Source: JAVKEN01 sp040221415 (GTDB lineage Bacteria; Pseudomonadota; Alphaproteobacteria; Rickettsiales; JABSSG01). From it: a stretch of DNA of 64,000 bases. Shown piece by piece: positions 20,082 to 30,200 of the stretch (positions are counted from its first letter, which is position 1; every line of letters starts with the position of its first letter). The notes under the pieces are model-generated. The model made no database searches. It was not told where the DNA came from and saw only the letters and a list, made by a program, of their open reading frames with translations. The stretch is taken from positions 5,608-69,607 of the forward strand of contig JAVKEN010000005.1 in NCBI GenBank assembly GCA_040221415.1, written 5' to 3'. A program made the position numbers and the translations under genes.

Positions 20082-21443
20082 CTATAAAAGTTCAGATTTT
20101 ATTGCCGATTCAATACGAGATATAGATTTGCTTATCACCCTCTTTTCTGGGTGCTCAACCATAATCCTTATAAGGGGCTCTGTACCTGAGTTACGAACAT
20201 TTACTCTCCCACTTTTGCCAAGCTCCATCTTAACTTCATCTATAGCACTCTGCACTTTCTTTAAAGAATGGATATTTGTTTTCGTATCTTTAATTGGTAC
20301 ACTATGTATTTGCTGAGGTGTAGATTGAAAAGGATGACAAAACTCTGAAAATTTCTTCTTTTTTGATCTAATGAAGAATGAGAGCATAGATAATGCTGAC
20401 ACGATACCATCACCAGTTGTTGAATAGTCACTCATAATGATGTGTCCAGACTGTTCACCTCCAAGGTTTGAGGTGTTTTTTCTCAACTCATTCGAGACGT
20501 GTTTGTCACCTACATTGGTACGGACAACGTCAACTCCAATAGAGTTACAAAATTTTTCAAATCCAATATTTGACATTTCTGTGCAAATTACTCTGTCATT
20601 CTTTAAAAAGTTATTGCTTTTCATCCCTGCTGCTATGCATGCAAGGATTGCATCTCCATTTGCAACATTTCCTTTTTCATCAATCATTAATATCCTGTCC
20701 GCATCTCCATCTAGAACTACACCGAGATTTGCTTTTTCATGAATTACTCTTTCAATAGCTTTTTCAGGATGCATAGAACCACAGTTTAAATTGATATTTG
20801 TTCCGTTAGGGTTATCAAAAATTGAAATAACCTCGGCCCCTAATTCCCAGAATATTTTGCTTGCTAAATGATACGCAGCACCATTAGCAGCATCGACAAC
20901 TATCTTCATGCCGGAAAGACGCAAATTTTTAGGGAAAGTATTCTTTGCATATTCAATATATCGCCCTGGGGCATCATCTAATCTTTTTGCTCTACCCAAG
21001 TCTGTATTTTTTGCAGAATTATTTCCTTTGGGGTAGTCTTTGATAAGTGTTTCAATAGCTGTTTCATCTTTTTTGGTTAATTTGTAACCATCTTGGTCAA
21101 AAATTTTAATACCATTATCTTGGAATTGATTATGAGACGCCGAAATCATAATTCCAAAATCTGCTCTGAGAGACTTTATTAACATAGAAATAGCAGGAGT
21201 TGGCATCGGGCCAACCAATAAAACATTAATTCCAGTAGATACTAATGCAGAAGTAAGGGCTGGTTCTATTAAATATCCAGATAAACGTGTATCTTTACCA
21301 ATGACTGCTAATTGTCTTTGTTTATTAGGTTTATAAAAATAACTTCCGCATGCCATACCAATTAGGGTAACAACCTCTGGTGTTAAGTAATTTTCATTAG
21401 CTTTACCCCTAATGCCATCTGTACCAAAGTTTACTTCAATCAT
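20082..21443 (-). CDS. glmM: Phosphoglucosamine mutase
   Basis: GlmM converts glucosamine 6-phosphate to glucosamine 1-phosphate on the way to UDP-GlcNAc for peptidoglycan and lipopolysaccharide. The 453-residue protein has GTDGIRG at the start, the phosphoserine loop ISASHNQFQDNGIK (about 100), the metal loop DGDADR (about 244) and the phosphate-binding RNSGTEPLIR near the end. It overlaps ftsH by 4 bases, the usual ftsH-glmM order. Confidence 0.97.
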   Translation of the reverse strand: MIEVNFGTDGIRGKANENYLTPEVVTLIGMACGSYFYKPNKQRQLAVIGKDTRLSGYLIEPALTSALVSTGINVLLVGPMPTPAISMLIKSLRADFGIMISASHNQFQDNGIKIFDQDGYKLTKKDETAIETLIKDYPKGNNSAKNTDLGRAKRLDDAPGRYIEYAKNTFPKNLRLSGMKIVVDAANGAAYHLASKIFWELGAEVISIFDNPNGTNINLNCGSMHPEKAIERVIHEKANLGVVLDGDADRILMIDEKGNVANGDAILACIAAGMKSNNFLKNDRVICTEMSNIGFEKFCNSIGVDVVRTNVGDKHVSNELRKNTSNLGGEQSGHIIMSDYSTTGDGIVSALSMLSFFIRSKKKKFSEFCHPFQSTPQQIHSVPIKDTKTNIHSLKKVQSAIDEVKMELGKSGRVNVRNSGTEPLIRIMVEHPEKRVISKSISRIESAIKSELL

Positions 21444-23311
21444 TTTTTAGTTTTATTCTTAGGTTTTGCAGTGCTTTTTTGGGTGACGGTTATCTTTTTG
21501 TCCGAAGAAGTGTTTTTGCTTAATTTGATCTTAAGAAGAGTTTTTATCTCATCACCAGTCAATGTTTCTTTTTCAAGCAGGGTTATAGCAAGTAAATCAA
21601 GCTTCTTTCTATGTTTTTCTATAATAGACTTAGCTAATTTATAACCATCCTCAATTAATTTTTTAACTTCTAGGTCTACTAGAATTTCTGTTTCTGTAGA
21701 GTATTGCTTCTGTCCGTGGTCGCCAGCATATTTATCTTGGCCTTCTGGCCCGTAAAACACAGGGCCAACTTTGTTACTCATGCCCCACTCTCTGACCATG
21801 GCTCTTGCAATGTTAGTGGCTTGTTTGATATCAGAAGAGGCTCCACTAGTAACATTTCCGTGACCAAATACTATTTCTTCTGCCACGCGCCCTCCCATTG
21901 CTACTGCTATATCTGCGGTCATTTTATCTCTGGTCACAGAAAATCTATCTGATTTTGGTAGACGCATCACTAATCCTAAAGCCCTTCCCCTCGGTATAAT
22001 GGTAGCTTTATGAATCGGATCAGAGGCTGGGCAAAACAATGATACTAATGCGTGCCCGCCCTCGTGAAATGCAGTGAGTCTTTTTTCTTCATCACTCATT
22101 ACCATAGACCTTCTCTCAGGGCCCATCATCACTTTGTCCTTTGCATCTTCTAACTCTTTTGTGGATACTATCTTTCTATCTCTTCTTGCAGCTAAAAGTG
22201 CAGCCTCATTAACAAGGTTTGCAAGGTCTGCTCCAGAGAATCCAGGAGTACCTCTTGCAATAACTTTTATATCTAAATCCGGTTCGCAAACTATTTTTTT
22301 TAGATGAACATTTAATATTGCTTCTCTGCCCTTTATGTCTGGTGGGGGTACATGTATCTGCCTATCAAACCTTCCAGGCCTTAAGAGTGCTGGATCCAAA
22401 ACATCAGGCCTATTAGTAGCAGCAATAATTATGACACTGTCGTTTGCCTCAAATCCATCCATCTCAACTAATAATTGATTTAAAGTTTGTTCTCTTTCGT
22501 CATTTCCACCCCCTAATCCTATTCCTCTATGTCTTCCTACTGCATCAATTTCATCAATAAAAATAATACACGGCTCATGCTTTTTACCTTGTTCAAACAT
22601 GTCACGGACACGACTGGCACCAACTCCAACAAACATCTCAACAAAATCAGAACCTGAAATAGTAAAAAAGGGCACATTTGCTTCACCAGCCACAGCGCGA
22701 GCTATAAGTGTTTTTCCTGTCCCTGGGGATCCTATTAATAAGCATCCTTTAGGGATTCTGCCGCCCAATGTTTGAAACTTTGATGGATTTTTCAAAAACT
22801 CAACTATCTCCTGCAGTTCTTCCCTAGCTTCATCGATTCCGGCCACATCTTTGAATGTAACCTTGTCAAGTTTATCTCCCATAAGACGAGCTTTAGATTT
22901 TCCAAAGCCCATTGCTTTTCCACCGCCGCCTTGCATCTGTCTTAAAAAGAAAACCCATATACCAATTAAAAGTAGCATTGGGAACCACGATAGCAAAATA
23001 CTTACAAATCCTCCCATTTTGCTTTCTGTTGGCGAAGCCTTTATGTTGACGTTATGTTTTTGTAATAGATCTACCAATCCTGGATAGTAAGGAGAGTAGG
23101 TTCTAAATTTCTTGCCGTCAGCATATTTTCCATCAATGTTATTTCCTTCTATAAGGACATCAGATACTTGTGATGCTTCGACGTTAGTAATAAACTCGGA
23201 GAAAGAAATATTAACTCGTTCTCCATATTCTACTCCATTGAAATTGTCAAAAACTATCAGCAAAAGAATTACAATTCCGATCCAGACAGCAAGATTCTTT
23301 TTAAAGTTCAT
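21440..23311 (-). CDS. ftsH: ATP-dependent zinc metalloprotease FtsH
   Basis: FtsH is a membrane-anchored AAA protease that degrades misfolded membrane proteins and regulators. From the ATG at 23311 (GGAGA six bases upstream) it has 623 residues. Two transmembrane helices flank a periplasmic domain. The AAA domain has GSPGTGKT (Walker A), IIFIDEIDAVG (Walker B) and RPGRFDR, and the protease domain has HEGGH. The zinc motif is normally HEAGH, so the third position is Gly instead of Ala, which keeps HExxH. A Lys-rich tail ends the protein. Confidence 0.97.
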   Translation of the reverse strand: MNFKKNLAVWIGIVILLLIVFDNFNGVEYGERVNISFSEFITNVEASQVSDVLIEGNNIDGKYADGKKFRTYSPYYPGLVDLLQKHNVNIKASPTESKMGGFVSILLSWFPMLLLIGIWVFFLRQMQGGGGKAMGFGKSKARLMGDKLDKVTFKDVAGIDEAREELQEIVEFLKNPSKFQTLGGRIPKGCLLIGSPGTGKTLIARAVAGEANVPFFTISGSDFVEMFVGVGASRVRDMFEQGKKHEPCIIFIDEIDAVGRHRGIGLGGGNDEREQTLNQLLVEMDGFEANDSVIIIAATNRPDVLDPALLRPGRFDRQIHVPPPDIKGREAILNVHLKKIVCEPDLDIKVIARGTPGFSGADLANLVNEAALLAARRDRKIVSTKELEDAKDKVMMGPERRSMVMSDEEKRLTAFHEGGHALVSLFCPASDPIHKATIIPRGRALGLVMRLPKSDRFSVTRDKMTADIAVAMGGRVAEEIVFGHGNVTSGASSDIKQATNIARAMVREWGMSNKVGPVFYGPEGQDKYAGDHGQKQYSTETEILVDLEVKKLIEDGYKLAKSIIEKHRKKLDLLAITLLEKETLTGDEIKTLLKIKLSKNTSSDKKITVTQKSTAKPKNKTKK

Positions 23312-23337
23312 TAATATCTCCAATGATTAGAACGTTG

Positions 23338-24606
23338 TTACCCAACAGTTTGACTTGAAACACTTCTTTTGGCTGCGTATTCAAAGTCGAGGTCACTATA
23401 ATAGCCTTTGCTTGTGAATGGAACAAGTTTTTTTCCTGAGTGGGCTTCTATTTTAAAAGCGGATTTACGAATTGTATTTGGAAGATCTGGTGCGTTGGTT
23501 TTATTTAATCTCATTACTGAGAAATTCTTTCTTTGCACACTTTTAAGAACATATTGTCCACAAAACACTATTTCGTTTTCTCTGAGTTCGATAGTATTGC
23601 TTAGGTGCTCTGGGTAAATGAAAATTTTATTTTGTTTTTTATTTATTTTGATAATAGCATTGCCTAGTGTAAACACCCCTTTCTTATTTAAAGAAATATG
23701 TGAAACTATTAATTGTAAAGATTTCTTTCTTGGCCCATGTTGATCTTTACCACCTATAGTATTAATTACTGTACTTAAGCAACGAACGGCCAAATCTTTA
23801 GTTTGTTCTTTAAATGCATCTAACTTAATTATACAATATCCACTATTGTAAATGGTAATATGTTGTGCCAGAAACTTGTTGAGCGCTTGTATGTTTGTAG
23901 AGTAAACTTCTTGTGTCTCTATGATTACATCATTTATGCGATCAAATATAACTGATTTATCTGTTTGATTTGACATCTCTACAAAACCTTCTGAATTTAA
24001 AATATTTCTGGCTAAATTTCTTTTGTATTTTAAATCTTTATTAGAAGGATCAGAGATCCATTGGACATCAATAGAATTCAGATAAAATTTGAGATCCTCT
24101 CTATGAAAACTTAATAACGGCCTTAAAACCCTAATATCGTTAAGAATGATTTTTTTATTTATACCTTTTAGACCCTTCAGAGAAGTTCCTCTTGTTAATC
24201 TTATAAAAAAGTTTTCTACATTATCATTTAGGGTGTGACCTGTAAAAAGATGATGAATTTTATTTTTTTTACAGTGTTGAGCAAGTAACTTATACCTTTC
24301 GATTCGGGCCGTTTCCTGCTTATTAGTTTTAATCGTATTTGGTTTAATTTTATAGTATTCATGATGAATTGAGTGCATGGCAAGCAAGTTATGCAATCGC
24401 AGAGTTTCATCTTTTGACTCTCTTCGTAGCGAATGATCAATAGTTACAGCTGATAATTGAAAGCCGTTTAGTTTGCACCATTCATTTAATAAGAATGTTA
24501 GAGCAAGAGAGTCGCTGCCACCAGATACCGACACACAAATTCTTGCTTTTTCTTCATAAGGTCCAAGTCTATTTACGTATTTAAAGAAACGATCTATGAT
24601 ATTCAT
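23338..24606 (-). CDS. tilS: tRNA(Ile)-lysidine synthetase
   Basis: TilS puts lysidine on C34 of the CAU tRNA-Ile so that it reads AUA, a frequent codon in an AT-rich genome. The 422-residue protein has the PP-loop SVSGGSDSLAL (about 27-37), and a C-terminal part consistent with the TilS substrate-binding domains. The tilS-ftsH order is conserved. Its start codon lies only 17 bases from the start of a divergent gene. Confidence 0.95.
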   Translation of the reverse strand: MNIIDRFFKYVNRLGPYEEKARICVSVSGGSDSLALTFLLNEWCKLNGFQLSAVTIDHSLRRESKDETLRLHNLLAMHSIHHEYYKIKPNTIKTNKQETARIERYKLLAQHCKKNKIHHLFTGHTLNDNVENFFIRLTRGTSLKGLKGINKKIILNDIRVLRPLLSFHREDLKFYLNSIDVQWISDPSNKDLKYKRNLARNILNSEGFVEMSNQTDKSVIFDRINDVIIETQEVYSTNIQALNKFLAQHITIYNSGYCIIKLDAFKEQTKDLAVRCLSTVINTIGGKDQHGPRKKSLQLIVSHISLNKKGVFTLGNAIIKINKKQNKIFIYPEHLSNTIELRENEIVFCGQYVLKSVQRKNFSVMRLNKTNAPDLPNTIRKSAFKIEAHSGKKLVPFTSKGYYSDLDFEYAAKRSVSSQTVG

Positions 24607-24623
24607 TTATTTGGAGATAAATT

Positions 24624-25502
24624 TTGCGTCTATTAATTTTCATTCTAGTCTTACCCTTCTATGCTTTTGCGGATACAGATGAGCATACAGTAAGAAGTGT
24701 TTACACAGCTTCTGAGGATTATAATGCAAGATTCGCAAAAGAAAAGGCATTTAAACTAGCTTTAGATCAAGCCTATCAAATTATAGCTAATGACCTCAAT
24801 CTTGATTTCAAGAGTGACAAATGGAAAATTATTGACTCTGTGTTATCGTATCAAATTAAGAATGAAAAAATTTATGAAAACAAATATTCAGCAACTTTTG
24901 ATATAAAATTTAATATATCTAAATTAAAAAAGTTGGCAAATAGAAGTAGCCACGAGACTAATCAAAAACTCAGATTAATTTATGAGCCTGTAGGTGATAG
25001 AGATGATTTTTTGAATATTGCACAAAATTTATCTCAGATGCTAGGAGTAGATTTTATTTTATACAAAGATGCAGATAAATTGTTTCACAATGATATTGTT
25101 GTAACTTGTATCCAAAACCCCTCTGAAAAAGAATATGTCTTTTCTTTGGAGTCTGAGGGTAGGTTGATCAACTTGACTGCACGTGATTTAAAAGAAAGCT
25201 ACTTTGCATTAATAAAAGTTTTATATAGTGAATTGATGTCGCCAATTAAAAAAGATGCGAATTACATCTTAATAAGTGGAGTTAGCGGTGAATCAAGTAA
25301 TCCAGCTGTAGTACAAAAGTTTTTAAAAGAGTATTTTTGGATAAATAATATTAAAATCATAGGTTACGAATCTGAGATAAATCCAATATACCTCATAAAT
25401 ATTGCTGAAAAAGATGATTTGTTTTTAAGCTATGTTTATAATAACAATGACTATACACTAAATGATATGAGAATTTTTAAACAAATTTTTGAGAAGCTAT
25501 GA
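24624..25502 (+). CDS. DUF2066 exported protein
   Basis: This 292-residue protein starts at a TTG with GGAG 7 bases upstream. The choice is supported by an immediately following signal peptide (LLIFILVLPFYAFA) with likely cleavage after AFA. The N-terminal region resembles DUF2066, a periplasmic domain of unknown function found in proteobacteria upstream of PerM and Hda genes, exactly the context here. No catalytic motif is evident. It overlaps the permease gene by 4 bases (ATGA). Confidence 0.7.
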   Translation: MRLLIFILVLPFYAFADTDEHTVRSVYTASEDYNARFAKEKAFKLALDQAYQIIANDLNLDFKSDKWKIIDSVLSYQIKNEKIYENKYSATFDIKFNISKLKKLANRSSHETNQKLRLIYEPVGDRDDFLNIAQNLSQMLGVDFILYKDADKLFHNDIVVTCIQNPSEKEYVFSLESEGRLINLTARDLKESYFALIKVLYSELMSPIKKDANYILISGVSGESSNPAVVQKFLKEYFWINNIKIIGYESEINPIYLINIAEKDDLFLSYVYNNNDYTLNDMRIFKQIFEKL

Positions 25503-26566
25503 AGTCGGATATTAATCGGAATATATTTTTTATTTTTGCAATTTCCATATTTATTTATCTATTTTATTTATCTTGGAATGTAATCGCTCCCTTCTTAGGT
25601 TCATTTGTTATAGCCTATTTGTTTTCTCCTGTAGCAGAAAAAATTCACGAGAAAACTAAAATATCAAGATGGTTCATCTCACTGCTAATTGTTGCAGTAA
25701 TTTTCATTCTATTTATCTTGATTTGGGTTACATTAATTCCTGTTATTTATGATCAAATAGCTCATTTTGCTGGCAATATCCCTCAATACAAAGTTTTCAT
25801 CAAGAGCAATGTTTACCCTAAAGTGGAAAGCATTGTCCGGAAATTTGATGCTAGCTATGTTACAAAACTAAAGCAAAATTTAGATAATGTGTTTACAATT
25901 TTTTTCCAAGCTGGTGTTGATCTTTTAAATAAAATTTGGAAATCAGGATATGCTGTTATAAATATAATAACCGCTATATTTCTTGTGCCTTTGGTAAGTT
26001 TTTATATGATTAGAGACTGGAATAAAATATATGATAATGTTTTGGATATCGTCCCAGTGAAAAGTAAGAGCAATATTAGAAAGCTATTTAATGATATAAA
26101 TCGTGCTCTCTCAGGGTTTATTAGGGGGCAATTGAATATTTGTATTATTCTTGCAATTTTTTATTCTATTGCTCTCAGTGTGATAGGTTTAAAATATGGT
26201 GTTTTTATAGGGATAACTACTGGACTTATTTCCTTTATTCCATTCATTGGATTAACGAGTGGTTTTATAATTTCACTGATTGTTTCTTATTTCCAAGATG
26301 CATCATGGCACGGTGTGATGATGGTCTGTGTTGTTTTTGGAATAGGTAACTTAATAGAAAGCCTGATATCACCAAAAATTGTTGGCAATAAGGTTGGCTT
26401 GCATCCAATATGGGTAATTTTTGCGCTAATAGTGGGTGCTTCTACTCTTGGTTTTTTTGGAATGCTTGTCGCTATTCCAGTTGCTGCTGTACTAGGTGTA
26501 ATACTGAGATTCTTTATTGAGATGTATAAAGACAGCAGTTTGTTTAGTAACAAAAAAAGAAAGTAA
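25499..26566 (+). CDS. AI-2E/PerM family membrane transporter
   Basis: The 355-residue membrane protein has about seven to eight transmembrane segments and the family features: an N-terminal pair of helices with FLGSFVIAYLFSP, a central amphipathic region, and the C-terminal GNLIESLISPKIVGNKVGLHP block. Members were named after AI-2 export, but many have other or unknown substrates (sodium/proton exchange is one report). It overlaps both neighbours closely, in a DUF2066-PerM-Hda operon typical of proteobacteria. Confidence 0.9.
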   Translation: MKSDINRNIFFIFAISIFIYLFYLSWNVIAPFLGSFVIAYLFSPVAEKIHEKTKISRWFISLLIVAVIFILFILIWVTLIPVIYDQIAHFAGNIPQYKVFIKSNVYPKVESIVRKFDASYVTKLKQNLDNVFTIFFQAGVDLLNKIWKSGYAVINIITAIFLVPLVSFYMIRDWNKIYDNVLDIVPVKSKSNIRKLFNDINRALSGFIRGQLNICIILAIFYSIALSVIGLKYGVFIGITTGLISFIPFIGLTSGFIISLIVSYFQDASWHGVMMVCVVFGIGNLIESLISPKIVGNKVGLHPIWVIFALIVGASTLGFFGMLVAIPVAAVLGVILRFFIEMYKDSSLFSNKKRK

Positions 26567-26568
26567 TT

Positions 26569-27237
26569 TTGTCTCAAGTACCTTTTAATATTAAATCCTC
26601 ACCTAGTTATTTAGAAGATGACTTTTTTGTCTCTGATGTAAATGTCTTTGCCAAGAAGTGGGTGGATAGCTGGCCTAATTGGGGAGAGGGTGGACTAAAC
26701 AAAATATTTGTTCTCATTGGAGAAGAGGGGTCGGGGAAAACTCATTTGGCAAATATATGGGGAGAAAGAGCCAATGCAATTGAGCTGAACATTTCTAATA
26801 TTGTTAATAAGACATATAACTCTTCCGAATCTGACAATTTTGTTTTTGAGGATGTGCATAAATATCAATCTTATGCTGAAGATATTTTTTATTTGCTTAA
26901 TTATGTAATCAACAATGGAAAATATTTATTTATTACTAGTTCAAAAAGCATAAAACTTATTGATTTCAAGCTGAAGGATCTCAGCTCTCGTCTTAGTGGA
27001 GCAATATTAGTTGATTTGTTAAGTCCTGATGAGAATGTTATCTCACAAGTTATAATGAAATATTTTTCTGATAGGCAAATGAGAATTGATCAAAAAACTA
27101 TCAAATTTCTAAGTGTAAGAGTACCCAGGTCATACCCAAATGTGAAAAAGATTCTTGAAGAGATAGATTACTTGTCGTTAAAAAATAAAATGCCAGTAAC
27201 AATACCTTTTCTACAAAAGTATTTTGATCTAATTTAA
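26569..27237 (+). CDS. hda: DnaA-like regulatory ATPase (Hda-type)
   Basis: Hda-type proteins bind the DNA-loaded sliding clamp and stimulate ATP hydrolysis by DnaA, preventing re-initiation. The 222-residue protein starts at TTG, two bases after the permease stop. It begins with a short segment containing QVPFNI, a plausible clamp-binding motif, and has the Walker A loop GEEGSGKTHL (about 51) and an FEDVH box in place of Walker B. No DnaA domain IV (DNA-binding) is present. The 3' end overlaps addA by 4 bases, tail to tail. Confidence 0.88.
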   Translation: MSQVPFNIKSSPSYLEDDFFVSDVNVFAKKWVDSWPNWGEGGLNKIFVLIGEEGSGKTHLANIWGERANAIELNISNIVNKTYNSSESDNFVFEDVHKYQSYAEDIFYLLNYVINNGKYLFITSSKSIKLIDFKLKDLSSRLSGAILVDLLSPDENVISQVIMKYFSDRQMRIDQKTIKFLSVRVPRSYPNVKKILEEIDYLSLKNKMPVTIPFLQKYFDLI

Positions 27238-30200
27238 ATAATCTGTTCTATTAAGGATTCATTTATCCATCCAAGATAACATTCTATTCTGTGTGCCGTA
27301 TATATTTTTTCTAAGGCCTCCTTGTAATACTCAAGCTGCAGTTTGTAATTTTTTTGAGTTTCTTCGGTTCTGGCAGAGAATTTATAATCTAATATCTTAA
27401 TTAGATCCCCTTTAATTATTATGAGATCAGCAACTCCTTTCCTGTATTTTCCATCCTTATTAAACAAAAAAGCCTTTTCTTTCATGACTTGGTTACTACT
27501 TGAAATCATATCCTCCACTTTGCGAATAAAATTTTCTAATCTTATGCGTTCCGATTTGTTTAAAGTCATATGAAATTTCTTTGAGTGATTGAATATTATC
27601 TCAGTAAGATCATAGCTCTCCTCTGAAATAATATGCTCAAGAATTTTGTGCATCATCACTCCCTTGGATGTCGCTTCTAGGTCATAATTTTGGTTAGTAG
27701 TTTCTATTGATTTGTTGTTTTTGAAGTCTTCAAAATTCAAAGTAATTTGATTTTTGCTGCTGGTTGTCTTTTTGCGCAGAGGCCTTACAGGCTCTATATT
27801 GTTTTGTATAAAGTATTTTTTAGTGCTTAACGTATTAGCAAAGTTATTTGCATTTTTGTTTATTAAGTCATAACCAAATATGTCTGAAATATTTTTAGCA
27901 ATTAGTGTATTCTCACAAGTTTTAATAATATATTTCATCCACGAATTTTGCGGTAAACTTTGGTAGTTACTGTAACCAAATATATAAAGCTGATCCTTAG
28001 CTCTTGTAATGGCCACGTATAATAAGCGATAATATTCCGATATAATTTTCTCGTTATTAATTTTCTTTGATTCCTGGAATTCTTTGCAGAGAATAGGAGA
28101 ATTTACTCCGTAAATAGGTATGTTGTTTACACTATCCCAAAATTGATTTCCCGACGGACGAGGTGTTGAGACAGCATCAGCCAAAATGACTATTTTGGAT
28201 TGCAATCCTTTAGCACCGTGTATGGTAAGCAGATTTACATTTTCAGAACTTAAATTAGCTTCTTGTTTGATAATAATCTGCGTTTTCTCCAACCAATCTA
28301 AAAAATTTAGCAAAGACCCATTGTGTTTATTTTGTTGAGATTCGCATATATCTAGAAAGTGATTGATGATATCTTCAGCCACAGAGCCATATTCTGATAA
28401 ATATTTTTGCTTAATGCCTTTTTTAACAAGAAGATCAAAATATAGATCAAATATTTGAGAAGTTGAGAATTCCAGATAATACTTAAGAACTTTTTGTACG
28501 TGCAGTATTTCTTGTTGTTCGGAGTTTAAGATTTCTTTCCAGACATCATTCTTCCGTTTATAGCATAACTTATACAAGTTCTCTTCAGAAACATCGAAAA
28601 TAGGTGATTTCAGTAAAGCGGCTAAATTCAGGTCGTCATACTGGAATAAAAGAAATTTTCCAAATGATATTAAATCTTTGACTATAATATTATTTGTCAG
28701 TGAAATTCTATCAAGCCCAGAAAATGGGATATTTTTCTCTTTTAGAAGGCGAGATATTAGCAATGTATGTCTGTCACGCTTTTGAACCAATATCATTATA
28801 TCTTCTGGGTTTTCACCAGATTCAACCAAACTCTTGACTTTGGATGCAACTAAATTTGCATTAATTTCTAAAGGACTACTACTGTCGTTATGCTCTGTTG
28901 GTAGTATCCAGCGACTCTCAATTTTTTCTCTTTTAAGAGGTATAATGGTTGGGGACACTTCTATTTTACTGAAGTTTTGTTTTGCTCTTGAGATATGCTT
29001 TATATAATTTTGTGTCAATGGAGATGAGAAATTATAATTTATATCGCTAAATATTTCATCAACACAATCTAATATCAGCTGGCTTGTCCTAAATGAAGAA
29101 TTAAGGTGTACTTTACTCAAAGATTTTTTATAAGTTTTTAAATATTCTTTGATCTTCTCTTCAATCGCTGAAAATATGATGGGAGAAGAGCCTTGAAAGC
29201 TATAGATAGACTGCTTTTCATCTCCCACCACGAATATTGAAGAGTTTTCATCACTTAATATCTCCTCTTTCAATGACAGAATGATTTTCCATTGCTCGAT
29301 GCTTGTGTCTTGACTCTCATCAACTAAAATATGTCTAAGCTTTGGAAAAATTTTATGAAATACAGCAGACTTATTCCTTGGGACACTCAGCAAATGTGAG
29401 GCATATCTAATTAAGTCATTATAATCAATAAATCCTTTCTGAATTTTTAATTTATTATAGTGCCTGTGCAGAATTATTCTTAATTCACATAAAGATTTTG
29501 ACAAGCGAGCTTGGTAGATTGCATATTTTTCTTCTAAAATGTCTGATAGGTCATTCTGAATTGAAATAAGTTCGTTTTCTAACCTGCCAGCTTTACTCGT
29601 TTGGTGGCTAGTTAAAAGCCGTTTGCGAGGTGTATAAGACTGGGTGTATAAAATCTCAACTAGTGAATCTAACAGTTTTTCTGGATTGTTAATTTTTATC
29701 GCTTCATTTAATTCTGATAAAACCGAAATATCGTCGATGTGTTCACTAAATTTAGCACAAGTAAATTTAACTCTTAATGCTAAAGCATCTATATTTTTTG
29801 GGTAATTGATTCTAGACTCTAATTTAAAATATTCCTCTACTCTTTTTACTAATCTAGCGTAATTTTCTTCTATATCAGTCCACTCAGAAGATTCGTTCTC
29901 ATACGACATTAGCTCTTCAATTAACTGAAAAAAACTTCTTTCACTAAGATTCTCAAAAAGAAAATTAACATTAGATTCTTTAGGAAGTTTTTGTTTTAAA
30001 ATATCTAGTGCAGCTTGATTTATTAATTCACATTTATCGTTCTCATCAAGTATTTGAAAATCTCCCGCAATACCAGACTCGTAAGGAAAAGTATTAATTA
30101 TATCCTGACACAATGAGTGTATAGTAGAAATTTTAAGGGGGGTATTATCATCTAATATTTTGTATATAAGATGGCGTGCTTTTGTTATGATTGTTTTCGT

